A DNA stretch of 64,000 bases from Polyangiaceae bacterium (GTDB lineage: Bacteria; Myxococcota_A; Polyangia; Polyangiales; Polyangiaceae), in contig JABFXY010000163.1 of NCBI GenBank assembly GCA_013361525.1, positions 1-64,000 of the forward strand. Reading direction: 5' to 3'. The notes below the pieces were generated by a model. It was not told the origin of the DNA. It ran no database searches and saw only the letters and a list, made by a program, of their open reading frames with translations. Position 1 is the first letter of the stretch; every line of letters begins with the position of its first letter. This document shows positions 17,195 through 25,502 of the stretch, piece by piece. The translations under genes were made by a program, and so were the position numbers.

Positions 17195-18255
17195 CGAACA
17201 GCGATTCGAGCCTCGGCGGTGCGGCATCCCTCGCTTCGTTCGTCGAGCGCGAGCACGCTACGTGGCAGTCGCCTATCGTGGATACGGCGATCTTCGGCAC
17301 CTCGTCTGCGCGAGACATCGCAGCGCGAATCGACGAGTTCTGCAGCGAGCGGCTCGGAAGCCGAATCGCCCGCGCGAGGTTCTATGCCGTGAGCGTGGGC
17401 TGCGTCGCCGGCGTCGAGCTCGAAGACGGCAGATCGGTGGTGGTGAAGGCCCAACACGGGCGGCGAAGCCGCGACTACCTGGAGGCCTGTTTCGAGATCC
17501 GCCGACATCTCGTCCGCGAAGACTTCCCCTGCCCTGCTCCACTTGCCGGTCCTGTTCGAATGGGGGCCGCGTGGGCCACCGCAGAGACGCTCGACGAGCG
17601 CGGCGCCCACGGGGACGCGAGCCGCGCCGAGGATCGCCGCGAGCTCGCTTCGACGCTCGCGCGCCTCGTCGAGCTCGCGCGCCCGTTCGCAACGCACCCG
17701 GCACTCTCTGCTGCGTGGTTCACGTCGATCCCCGAAGGGCGCGTTTGGCCTCGGCCGCACAGCCCGCTCTTCGATTTCGAGGCCACCGCGCACGGCGCGG
17801 CGTGGATCGACGAGATCGCCGCCGAAGCGCGCTCGATACGGCACGAAGCAGCCGGCGAGCGCGTCGTCGGTCATTTCGATTGGCGCATCGAACACGTTCG
17901 CTTCGACGAGGGACGTATCGTCACGAGCTTCGATTGGGACAGCCTCCACGCGGAGCTCGAGCCGGTCATGGTCGGCGCGAACATGCATGGCTTCAAAGCC
18001 GATTGGCAGCGAGCCGACATCGTCTGCGTCCCGACGCTCGACGAGCTCCGCGCGTTCCTCGCCGACTACGAAACGGCGCGCGGGCGCGCGTTCGACCGGA
18101 GCGAGCGCGCGACCCTCACCGCGTCCCTCGTGTATGCCCTGGCGTACACGGCGCGCTGCAATCACGCATCGAGCACCATCGAAGAGGGCGGCAACGGCGA
18201 CTTTCGCCCGCTGTTGCGCGCGCACGGCCGAGCGCTCCTCCGCAGCGGTCTCTGA
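17191..18255 (+). CDS. APH-like phosphotransferase
   Basis: 354 residues from GTG 17191, overlapping the AAC(3) stop. It is an aminoglycoside/choline-kinase-like fold: ATP-binding Lys in RSVVVKAQHG, catalytic loop HFDWRIEH (H228, D230) and the metal-binding SFDWDS (D248). The Asn that usually follows the catalytic Asp by five residues is His (H235), an uncommon change. The substrate could be an aminoglycoside, amino sugar or unrelated metabolite. Pairing with an AAC(3)-like enzyme makes a joint modifying role plausible (inference). Convergent with the ASCH gene, three bases away. Confidence 0.8.
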   Translation: MTNSDSSLGGAASLASFVEREHATWQSPIVDTAIFGTSSARDIAARIDEFCSERLGSRIARARFYAVSVGCVAGVELEDGRSVVVKAQHGRRSRDYLEACFEIRRHLVREDFPCPAPLAGPVRMGAAWATAETLDERGAHGDASRAEDRRELASTLARLVELARPFATHPALSAAWFTSIPEGRVWPRPHSPLFDFEATAHGAAWIDEIAAEARSIRHEAAGERVVGHFDWRIEHVRFDEGRIVTSFDWDSLHAELEPVMVGANMHGFKADWQRADIVCVPTLDELRAFLADYETARGRAFDRSERATLTASLVYALAYTARCNHASSTIEEGGNGDFRPLLRAHGRALLRSGL

Positions 18256-18258
18256 CGG

Positions 18259-18873
18259 TTACTTCTTCGGTCGCGCAGGTTTGCGGGTCGCCGCGAGATA
18301 CGCTTTGCCACGGGGCGAGAGCTCGTATCCGACTTCGAAGCTCTGCGTGAGCCCGAGGCGCTTCAGCTTGCGAACATCCTCTTTGAACTCGAGCTTGTCG
18401 CGCTTGAGCTTCGCCGCGAGCTTGCTCGCCGCGACACGCGGCTCCGCCTCGATGATGGCGAGTGTCTTCTTCGTCCAAGGGCCCTTTTCGTCGAGGCGCG
18501 CGAGCTTCTTCCGAAGTACGCCGACGTCCTCCGGGGAGAGCTTGTCGTCGAGCGCCACGGTGACGCGATCGCCGTCACCGCCGTAGTGCAGCTCGATCCG
18601 GTAAACGTCGCTATCCACCTCGAGCGGCTCTTCCGACGCCGTTTTCATGTAATCGAGGAGCGCCTCTCGCGAGTCGAAGCCGGATGACGATGCATCCGCT
18701 ACCGTGATGTTCGCGACGGAGACGAGCTCGACGCGGTCGACCTCGAGGACCCCGATAGGATGACAGCGGTAGCGACCGCCGACTTTGACGTGCGGCTTCT
18801 TCCACCTGCGGAACGTGAGCCGAACGGCCCCGGAGACGAGGCCTTCGTGAAAGCGCTTTTGAAACAACAGCAC
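18259..18873 (-). CDS. ASCH-domain protein with C-terminal winged-helix-like region
   Basis: 204 residues. N-terminal ASCH (PUA-like) domain: QKRFHEGLVSGAVRLTFRRW, then VKVGGRYRCHPIGVLEVDRV. ASCH domains bind RNA or nucleotides. Residues about 130-190 resemble a winged helix (RVAASKLAAKLKRDKLEF, VRKLKRLGLTQSFEVGYELS), followed by a basic tail. GTG start at 18873, two bases after the stop of the upstream Gly-rich lipoprotein, so probably co-transcribed with it. Confidence 0.75.
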   Translation of the reverse strand: MLLFQKRFHEGLVSGAVRLTFRRWKKPHVKVGGRYRCHPIGVLEVDRVELVSVANITVADASSSGFDSREALLDYMKTASEEPLEVDSDVYRIELHYGGDGDRVTVALDDKLSPEDVGVLRKKLARLDEKGPWTKKTLAIIEAEPRVAASKLAAKLKRDKLEFKEDVRKLKRLGLTQSFEVGYELSPRGKAYLAATRKPARPKK

Positions 18874-18875
18874 GA

Positions 18876-19997
18876 TTACTTCTTTTGGGGCGTCGGGGCT
18901 TTGGGCTTCGGCTCTTTGGGCTTCGGCCCTTTGGACTTCGGCTCTTCGGGTGGAGGCGGGTCGATGAGGGAGAGCCCGGACGGCAAATCACCCCGCTTCG
19001 CGAGGACCTTGATCACGTCGTCGGACGTCTTCACGGCGCCTTCACCCGGCGCGCCGTCTTTGCCGTCTTGCGAGCCGCGCCCGCCTCGCCCACCCGGCGC
19101 TTCGAATTGCAGGTTGGACTGCAAATCAGGAAAACGCTTGTCGACGAGGATTTGAATCGTGCCGCCCTGGCCGCCGTCACCCCCCGGCTCGACGCTGGTA
19201 CCGGAGACGCCGTCACCGCCCGCGGCGACGAACGTATGGGGCGTGCCGAGATCGAGAACGACCCATTTGTTGCCCTTTGCATGCTCCGCGAACGCGAGCA
19301 CTACCTCACCTGCTTCGCTCTTCGCTTTGGTCACGTAGACGGTGACGCGCGGTCCCGGATCGCCGTTTCGGTGGTTGAGGTCACCGGCGGCGGCGGCAAT
19401 GACCGTCTTCTTTTCGCAGCCTCGATTGGCTGCCCAGGTGCGCGTGACCTTCTTGTCGGGCGCGAACTTGGGAATCGCGACGAGCTCGAAACCGGATGTC
19501 GCGCCCTTCTTTTGATCGAGGCGGAAGAGGACTTCTTCGAGATCGAGGCGCTCGCCCTCCGAAGCGCCGGACATGCTGGTGGTCGTCTTGGTGCCGATGC
19601 GCTCCATTTGGATGCTGTCGCCGACGGTGAAGTCGACCTCGCGCAGGTCGAAGGTGTGGCTCGCCTCGTAACCTCGAGCGTCTTCGATCGCGAAGTCCTT
19701 GTAGGCGGCCGGGTTCGCCTTGATTCGATCTGCGAGGCCGCCGCCGCTCGAGAAGACCTCCGCCGCCGATCCGCCGGCGCGGATGGCTCTGACCTCGACT
19801 GCGACCCGCATCTCGCTCGCCTCGCAAGGCATCTTCTCTTCCTTCGACAGCTCGAGATTCGACTCGCTGACTGGACCGGGCCGATTCGAATACGCGAAGA
19901 CACGCACGTCCAAGACCTTCGCGCCTGCCAGATCGACGGGGCCCGAGGCGCACCCGACCGCGAACAGCAACGAGGTGAAAGCGAGGAGATGTCGCAT
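18876..19997 (-). CDS. Gly-rich lipoprotein with a Pro/Lys tail, unknown
   Basis: 373 residues from ATG 19997. Signal peptide with lipobox LFAVGC (C16). The folded middle has no recognised domain. A Gly/Asp-rich stretch around 265-335 (VEPGGDGGQGGT, GGRGGRGSQDGKDGAPGEG) resembles a collagen-like or bacterial surface spacer, and the protein ends in repeats of PKxKGPKPKEPKPK. A low-complexity basic tail may anchor it to anionic wall polymers (inference). Upstream of the ASCH gene by two bases. Confidence 0.78.
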   Translation of the reverse strand: MRHLLAFTSLLFAVGCASGPVDLAGAKVLDVRVFAYSNRPGPVSESNLELSKEEKMPCEASEMRVAVEVRAIRAGGSAAEVFSSGGGLADRIKANPAAYKDFAIEDARGYEASHTFDLREVDFTVGDSIQMERIGTKTTTSMSGASEGERLDLEEVLFRLDQKKGATSGFELVAIPKFAPDKKVTRTWAANRGCEKKTVIAAAAGDLNHRNGDPGPRVTVYVTKAKSEAGEVVLAFAEHAKGNKWVVLDLGTPHTFVAAGGDGVSGTSVEPGGDGGQGGTIQILVDKRFPDLQSNLQFEAPGGRGGRGSQDGKDGAPGEGAVKTSDDVIKVLAKRGDLPSGLSLIDPPPPEEPKSKGPKPKEPKPKAPTPQKK

Positions 19998-20085
19998 GGC
20001 GGGCAGAAGTATAGGCAGGACGGCGCAGGGGGCCCAATTCGCACGCCTCGGTGAACGCGAGCACGCGGCTGCTACGGTTTGCTCG

Positions 20086-20568
20086 ATGAACGCGCCGCTC
20101 GAAGCCCTTCGATCCCTGGTCTCCGAAGCGCTCGTCGCGTCGCTCGGCGTCATGGAGGACGGCGTACCGGCAGTATCGCTCGTCGGGTTCACTGCCGCGT
20201 TCGAGCCTGCGCGGTTTCACCTGCTCGTGAGCGAGCTCTCGTCGCATACACCCGCGCTACGCAGCGATCCTCGCTGCTCGCTGCTCGTGCACGCGCTGCC
20301 TTCGCCCGACGATCCCAAGTCGAACCACGCGCTCGTACGGTTGATGGTGAAGGGCCGCGCGACGTTCCTGTCGCGGGAGGAAGCAGAGCGAGGTGGGGTG
20401 ACCACGCGATGGCGTGCGCGCTATCCGATCGCAGACACCCTGCTCGGCCTCTCAGACTTTCAGTTCGTGGAGATCGTCCCGAGCGAGGGGACGTTCGTCC
20501 AAGGCTTCGGCCGCGCGTACCGCGTGACCGGCACGAACCTCGACGAGCTCACCCACGTAGGGCGTTGA
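20086..20568 (+). CDS. PPOX/FMN-binding split-barrel protein (HugZ-like)
   Basis: 160 residues. N-terminal EALRSLVSEALVASLGVMEDGVPAVSLVGF, then FHLLVSELSSHTPALRSDPRCSLLV and a TRWRARYP segment, resembling the pyridoxamine-phosphate-oxidase-like flavin split barrel of HugZ/DUF2470-associated proteins. The probable ligand is FMN or haem; reaction unknown. ATG 20086. Confidence 0.8.
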   Translation: MNAPLEALRSLVSEALVASLGVMEDGVPAVSLVGFTAAFEPARFHLLVSELSSHTPALRSDPRCSLLVHALPSPDDPKSNHALVRLMVKGRATFLSREEAERGGVTTRWRARYPIADTLLGLSDFQFVEIVPSEGTFVQGFGRAYRVTGTNLDELTHVGR

Positions 20569-20574
20569 GCCGCG

Positions 20575-20814
20575 TCACCAGATTAGGTTCATCGCGTCGA
20601 ACATGAACCCGGCGAAACCGAGCGCGATCGCGCCGAAGATGCCGAGCCAAAGGCACGCGGTCGCGGTGGAGCCGAAGAACGTGCGCCGCTCGCCGTAGAA
20701 GGCGCGAAAGATCGGATCCTCGGCGGGACGGGGTACGGCGCGGACCCAGCGGTCCAACTCGGAGGCGTGGAGGTTCTCCCTGGCGCCGGCGACCTGCAGC
20801 TCGACCTCGTCCAT
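20575..20814 (-). CDS. Small membrane protein, unknown
   Basis: 79 residues. A soluble N-terminal half (SELDRWVRAVPRPAEDPIFR) is followed by a hydrophobic segment of about 25 residues (TACLWLGIFGAIALGFAGFM) near the C-terminus, so it is a tail-anchored-like single-pass protein. It ends six bases from the convergent PPOX gene. No family recognised. Confidence 0.65.
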   Translation of the reverse strand: MDEVELQVAGARENLHASELDRWVRAVPRPAEDPIFRAFYGERRTFFGSTATACLWLGIFGAIALGFAGFMFDAMNLIW

Positions 20815-20969
20815 GGAAGCCAGCGACAGCGCCGCGCGGGGAGAGTTCCAACGAGCGTGCGATCAATCCACGCTTTGTGGAGGACAACCCCGCACTTTCG
20901 GGTCGCGCGTGCGAGCGAGCGCCTCACCGTTGGGCAAGGAATGCTGCGAAGAGGGTCATTTTCGCTACA

Positions 20970-22802
20970 ATGGCGTCCGTGGCGGAGCCCATGATCGGCG
21001 GCGACCCGACGAGCTCACCGAGCGCGCAGAAGCGCGCGGCCGGGATGGTCGGCCGTGTAGTGTCGGACCGTTACCGGATCGTCGAGCTGGTAGCGATGGG
21101 AGGCATGGGCGCGATCTTCCGCGCCGAGCATCTCCACATGCACAAGCACGTGGCGATCAAAGTGCTTCACCCGGAGATCGAAGGGTTTCCGGAGCTCGTC
21201 GCCAGGTTCGAGCGCGAGGCGGTCGCGGGCGCTCACATCCAGCACCCGAACGTCGCGGCGGCGAGCGACTTCGGCAAGTTCGACGGCGAGTCGTGTTTTC
21301 TCGTTCTCGAGTACATCGAGGGCGCGACGCTGCGTGACCTGCTCAAGAAGGGTCCACTCTCGGCCGAGCGCGCCGCCAGCATCGCGAGGCAGCTCGCGCT
21401 CGCCCTCTCCGCCGTGCACGACAAGGGCATCGTTCACCGCGATCTGAAGCCCCTCAATGTGATGGTGCTGAAGTCCGCGAAGGAGGATCCGACCGCGACC
21501 GGACCGGCGCGGCCCGACGGCGACGTCGTCAAGCTCATCGATTTCGGCCTCGCGAAGGTCCCCGTCGATCAGCTGTCGCTTCGCGCGCGCGATGCGGACT
21601 CCCTGCGCCGCTCGCTGACCGCCGCCGGCGTCGTGATGGGAACGGTCGCGTACATCGCGCCGGAGTCGGCGCTAGGCATGCGCAGCGTGGGCCCGCGCGC
21701 CGACCTGTATTCGCTCGGCGTCGTCTTCTACGAGATGCTGGCGGGCAAACACCCCTTCGACGGCGAGGACGCGAAGACGCTCTTTTCGCAGCATCGAAGC
21801 TCGATTCCGGAACCGATCTCGAAGCGCAACCCGGCGGTGACGGTGCCGCGTGCGCTCGAGATGGTGGTGATGCGCCTTCTGTCGAAGGATCCCGACGCGC
21901 GCTACCCCGGCGCGGACGACGTCGTTCGCGCCATCGACGCAGCGCTCGCGCCGGCACCCGCGCCGTCGCTGACGAGGCACGAGCTCACGCCGATCTCGCT
22001 TTCCAAATCGGAGAGTCCAGCCTCGACCTCGCCCGGCGCGAAACGAGCCTGGATGTGGCTCGCCGGCGGGATCGCCGCGGCCGGTGTGGTCTCGCTGATC
22101 GTGTCGTTCACCCTGCGTCCGTCCGAGCCTGCGGCCCAGCCTTCGGCTGCGCCGAGCGAGTCGTCGCACGCGGATGCTTCGAAGGGCAGCGCCGAGTCCG
22201 CGCCGCGGCCGGAGCCGCCGGTTGCCAAGACGGCGCGCGACAAGCTGCGCGCTGCGATCGAGTCGAAGGACTCGCGGACCGCCGCCTCCGTCCTCATCGA
22301 GCTGATCGATTCCGACGCCAAGGCCTTCAAGGACCGAGCGGTGCAGACGGACGCCGCGGAAGCGGCCGCCATCGCCGCCGAGGTGGACACACCGAAGACC
22401 GACGAGGTCTTCAACGCGATCGCGACGAAGCTCGGATCGGAAGGGCTCGACGTCCTTTACGACATCGTCGCGCGCGACGCGCCGGGCTCGGATCAGGCTC
22501 AGCGTGTCGGGTTGACGCGACCGAAGAGCGCCGCCGCGCGTGCGCGTACGCTGCTCGCCCGCGGCGATCTGATCACCAACGCGACGCCCGCCATGCGCAT
22601 CGCGCTCGATCTGATGCGCCAGCCGTGCTCGACGCGACCGACGCTTTTCCCACGCGCAGGCAAAGAAGGCGACGATCGCGCGCTTCAGATCCTCACGAGC
22701 ATGCAACCGCCGGCTTGCACGCCGAACACGCCGTGCTGCTTCCCGCAGCACCGACTACTCGACCGAACGATCTCGGATATCCAGGCTCGCCTCAGGCGCT
22801 GA
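20970..22802 (+). CDS. Membrane Ser/Thr protein kinase (PknB-like) with extracytoplasmic domain
   Basis: 610 residues from ATG 20970. A Hanks-type kinase occupies about 34-310: Gly loop VAMGGMGAIFRAEH, K64 (VAIKVL), HRD at 156-158 (VHRDLKPLNVM), DFG at 191-193, and an APE-like AYIAPES. A linker rich in Ser/Pro leads to one membrane segment (about 361-383, LAGGIAAAGVVSLIVSF) and a roughly 225-residue outer domain without PASTA repeats, with helical content and three late Cys (PACTPNTPCC). Typical of myxobacterial receptor-type kinases; the outer domain presumably senses or scaffolds. Confidence 0.92.
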   Translation: MASVAEPMIGGDPTSSPSAQKRAAGMVGRVVSDRYRIVELVAMGGMGAIFRAEHLHMHKHVAIKVLHPEIEGFPELVARFEREAVAGAHIQHPNVAAASDFGKFDGESCFLVLEYIEGATLRDLLKKGPLSAERAASIARQLALALSAVHDKGIVHRDLKPLNVMVLKSAKEDPTATGPARPDGDVVKLIDFGLAKVPVDQLSLRARDADSLRRSLTAAGVVMGTVAYIAPESALGMRSVGPRADLYSLGVVFYEMLAGKHPFDGEDAKTLFSQHRSSIPEPISKRNPAVTVPRALEMVVMRLLSKDPDARYPGADDVVRAIDAALAPAPAPSLTRHELTPISLSKSESPASTSPGAKRAWMWLAGGIAAAGVVSLIVSFTLRPSEPAAQPSAAPSESSHADASKGSAESAPRPEPPVAKTARDKLRAAIESKDSRTAASVLIELIDSDAKAFKDRAVQTDAAEAAAIAAEVDTPKTDEVFNAIATKLGSEGLDVLYDIVARDAPGSDQAQRVGLTRPKSAAARARTLLARGDLITNATPAMRIALDLMRQPCSTRPTLFPRAGKEGDDRALQILTSMQPPACTPNTPCCFPQHRLLDRTISDIQARLRR

Positions 22803-22915
22803 GCCGAGTGGGGCAGGCCACGTCGAGCGGAGCGAGACCGGCCGGGGCGGCTCCCACGAGGCTCGGTTCGCCGGAGGCGAACGCGGGAAAACAAAGCCGA
22901 GTGGGGCAGGCCACG
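22803..22915 (+). repeat. 20-bp direct repeat flanking the kinase 3' end
   Basis: GCCGAGTGGGGCAGGCCACG occurs at 22803-22822 and again at 22896-22915, separated by 73 bases. The first copy begins immediately after the kinase stop codon. The interval contains the palindrome described at 22865. This may be a small duplicated unit or a remnant of an inserted element. Confidence 0.55.
22865..22884. repeat. Dispersed palindromic element, copy 1
   Basis: GGTTCGCCGGAGGCGAACGC contains the dyad GTTCGCC-GGA-GGCGAAC (7-bp stem). Its exact reverse complement occurs at 57685-57704, and the flanks continue to match imperfectly for about 40 bases in total. Confidence 0.55.
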
Positions 22916-22923
22916 AGCGCGCT

Positions 22924-23292
22924 CTACTCGGCCGCGCTCGTCGCGTGGCTCACCTGCTCCGAGATCACCGCGAGCGTACGAGCGTAGTCGTCACCTTTGA
23001 CGATCCAGCCGTGGATGCCCGCGACTTCGCGGTCGGGCGGATCGCCGCTGAGCACGAGGATGCGCGTCGACTTGCTGCTCGCAGCGACATCCGCCACGAG
23101 CACGGTGCCGAGCACGTCACCGAGGTGAAGATCGAGAAGTGCGAGATGAAAAGGTGGACCATCGGCGAGCGCGCTCTTCGCTTCCTCTTCGGAGGAGGCC
23201 TCGACCACCGTCATCCCCTCGTCCTCGAGCAGCGCGCCGAGCGTCAGTCGCGACGCGTCGTCGTCATCTACGAGGAGGACCCTCGCGGTCAT
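22924..23292 (-). CDS. Single-domain response regulator
   Basis: 122-residue stand-alone receiver: acidic pocket LLVDDDD, phospho-acceptor D54 (ALLDLHLGD), S82 (VLSGD) and K99 (IVKGDD). There is no output domain, so it probably acts by protein-protein interaction. ATG at 23292 overlaps the stop of the next receiver gene by ATGA, so the two are made together. No histidine kinase is nearby. Confidence 0.87.
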   Translation of the reverse strand: MTARVLLVDDDDASRLTLGALLEDEGMTVVEASSEEEAKSALADGPPFHLALLDLHLGDVLGTVLVADVAASSKSTRILVLSGDPPDREVAGIHGWIVKGDDYARTLAVISEQVSHATSAAE

Positions 23293-23729
23293 CCGGTCCC
23301 TCGCATGCGCTCGACGGTCTGCTTCATCGTCGCGAGGCGGCCGAGCTGCTCCACGCGCTCGAGCAGCTGCTTTTCCGAGAAGGGCTTCGCGAGCAGGCCG
23401 AGCATCTTGCGATCTTCGCGCGAAACCTCGGAGCCGAGGGCTTCGATTCGGCCGCTGATGAGTAGACAAGTCGTCGGGCGACCGATGCGGCTCACGCGGC
23501 GGAAGAACTCGATTCCATCCATCGACGGCATCATCCAATCGGCGATGACGACCTGAAATTCGCGCTCGGCGATGTACGTGAGCGCGACACCCGGCTCGGT
23601 CGTCGCGACGACGTCGTGGAAGTCTTCGAGCGTCGCGGTGAGGGTATCGAGCATGTCGCGATCATCGTCGACGAGCAGCACGGCGTAGCGCGTGCGTGTC
23701 GGCCAGGGGCGCTCGTAGGAGCCGCTCAC
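23289..23729 (-). CDS. Single-domain response regulator (CheY-like)
   Basis: 146 residues from GTG 23729, preceded by GGAGGG. Receiver features: LLVDDDRDMLDTL, phospho-acceptor D64 (VVIADWMMPSMDG), S92 (LLISGR) and K115 (LLAKPF); a short helical tail follows (LEQLGRLATMKQTVERM). In-frame sequence extends to 24050, but it runs into the promoter region of the divergent CoA-binding gene and is not receiver-like. Translationally coupled to the downstream receiver. Confidence 0.85.
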   Translation of the reverse strand: MSGSYERPWPTRTRYAVLLVDDDRDMLDTLTATLEDFHDVVATTEPGVALTYIAEREFQVVIADWMMPSMDGIEFFRRVSRIGRPTTCLLISGRIEALGSEVSREDRKMLGLLAKPFSEKQLLERVEQLGRLATMKQTVERMRGTG

Positions 23730-23946
23730 GACGCCCTCCGCAGTGCTGCTCGCGTCATGGCCAGCTCCCTGTTCGACGTTGTTGGATGCAAAGCGCTCTC
23801 GACCTCGACCTCTCAGTGTAGCCAGCGAACGGCGCGTGTTAATGAGGAGAATTGGTATCGTTTGTTCATGCGATCTCGCACGTGTGCGCTGCGCGTGAGT
23901 GACTGTCGGGCTTGACCTCTGAAGGATGGGACTAGAGTTCGTCGCA

Positions 23947-24405
23947 ATGACCAAGTCCACCAGCCCCTCGAAAGGTCGGTTGCTCGAATCGGACAACGAG
24001 ATCGCCGGCGTCGTTCGTCGGATTCGAACGGTTGCGGTGCTCGGCATCAAGACCGAGGCGCAGGCGGATCAGCCGGCGTTCTACGTGCCGCAATATGCGC
24101 AGAGTGTCGGGCTCCGCATCTTCCCGGTGCCGGTCTACTACCCCGAGGCGACGACGATCCTCGGGCAGCCCGTCGTTCGGTCGGTGGCGAAGATCGGGGA
24201 GCACATCGATCTGGTCGACGTCTTCCGCCGACCCTCGGACCTCATGCCGCACCTTCCCGACTTGATCGAAGCGAAGCCCGACGTCGTATGGCTCCAGCTC
24301 GGCATTCGCCACGCCGACTTCGCGCGCGCACTTTGTGATGCCGGCATCGACGTCATCCAAGACCGGTGCCTCATGGTCGAGCTCCGGCAGCACCGCTCGA
24401 GCTGA
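23947..24405 (+). CDS. CoA-binding (YccU-like) Rossmann protein
   Basis: 152 residues from ATG 23947. The order of the CoA_binding_2 family is visible: IRTVAVLGIKTEAQADQPAFYVPQ (nucleotide loop), a second strand RIFPVPVYYPEATTILGQPV, then IDLVDVFRRPSDLMPHLPDL, DVVWLQLGIRHADFARALCD and the C-terminal VIQDRCLMVE. Family members bind CoA or a similar nucleotide; the physiological role is not settled. It could also start at 23926. Confidence 0.88.
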   Translation: MTKSTSPSKGRLLESDNEIAGVVRRIRTVAVLGIKTEAQADQPAFYVPQYAQSVGLRIFPVPVYYPEATTILGQPVVRSVAKIGEHIDLVDVFRRPSDLMPHLPDLIEAKPDVVWLQLGIRHADFARALCDAGIDVIQDRCLMVELRQHRSS

Positions 24406-24458
24406 CTCGCGTCACACTCGTCGGTCCTTCCGCGATGGAGGGGAGCGGACCGAGAACC

Positions 24459-25421
24459 ATGAAGAGCCTCCCCTCCCCGTCGGTGCTGTTCTGTTTGCTC
24501 GCGACGCTCGCCGTCGCATCTTGTGACTCCAGCCATCGCTCGACGGCGCAAGGCGCGTCGGTCGCGCGCTCGAGCGTCTCGGCGTTCGATGAGGGCGACA
24601 AGCGCGCCTCGTTGGTCGAGCGCACGGTCGCCCCCGCCGAGTCCGCGGGCGAGACGGCGAAGATGGCGGCCGTCGAAGCGAAGCACACGCCGGAGCCCGC
24701 GCGCGACGTGCGGATGCCGACCGAGTGGATGGCCGACCTCGATTGGTCCGGTTCTCAGCGCGTCGCCCACGCCAAGTCGAGCAAAGGCGCGGTCGTGCAG
24801 AAGCTCTTCGACGACGCGGGCGTAAACTTCCCGCCGCACGACGTCCTCTACCGCGTGTTCAAGCAGGAGGAGGAGTTCGAGGTGTGGGCCGGCGACGAGG
24901 GGAAACCGCTGCGTCTCATCGCAACCTACGGGATCTGCGCAGCGAGCGGCGTGCTCGGTCCGAAGCGGGCCGAGGGCGATCGGCAGGTGCCCGAGGGTTA
25001 CTACAAGGTCGGGTACTTTCACCCGGCGAGCTCGTATTACCTCTCCGCGCAGGTCGATTACCCGAACGCGTCGGACCGCCTCCGCGGTGGGCCGTCCCCC
25101 GGCGGCGACATCTTGATCCACGGCCGGTGCGCTTCGATCGGCTGCGTCTCGATGACCGACGAGCGCATCGAGGAGATCTACTTGGTGGGCTGGGGCGCCT
25201 TCATGAAGGGGCAACCCACCCACATCCACATCTTCCCTGCGCGCGACTTCGGGCCGCTCCTTTCGGACCCCAAGCTGAGCGAGCACCACGCTTTTTGGCG
25301 TGAGATCGAGCCGGGGCTCCTGGCGTTCGACAAGACCCACCGCATCCCGGCGGTCCGGATCGAGAAGGACGGGCGGTACGTCGTGACCCCCGCCGCCGAC
25401 CCGGAACAGCCCACGGACTGA
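24459..25421 (+). CDS. YafK-type L,D-transpeptidase lipoprotein
   Basis: 320 residues from ATG 24459. Signal peptide with lipobox VASC, a linker of about 80 residues, then a YkuD fold of the YafK/ErfK type: YGICAASGVLGPKRAEGDRQ, GYYKVGYFHPAS and the active site ILIHGRCASIGCVSMTD with H221 and C229. Such enzymes form 3-3 crosslinks or cleave or attach lipoproteins on peptidoglycan in the periplasm. A Pro-rich C-terminal end follows. It starts 53 bases after the CoA-binding gene, so it may be co-transcribed. Confidence 0.88.
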   Translation: MKSLPSPSVLFCLLATLAVASCDSSHRSTAQGASVARSSVSAFDEGDKRASLVERTVAPAESAGETAKMAAVEAKHTPEPARDVRMPTEWMADLDWSGSQRVAHAKSSKGAVVQKLFDDAGVNFPPHDVLYRVFKQEEEFEVWAGDEGKPLRLIATYGICAASGVLGPKRAEGDRQVPEGYYKVGYFHPASSYYLSAQVDYPNASDRLRGGPSPGGDILIHGRCASIGCVSMTDERIEEIYLVGWGAFMKGQPTHIHIFPARDFGPLLSDPKLSEHHAFWREIEPGLLAFDKTHRIPAVRIEKDGRYVVTPAADPEQPTD

Positions 25422-25502
25422 CCCCCGAGGGATCCAGGCTCCGGCCTGCGATTTCACTACAGCGACGCGCCGGGTGTTTTCGGGTAGGCTCGAGTCGTCG
25501 TC

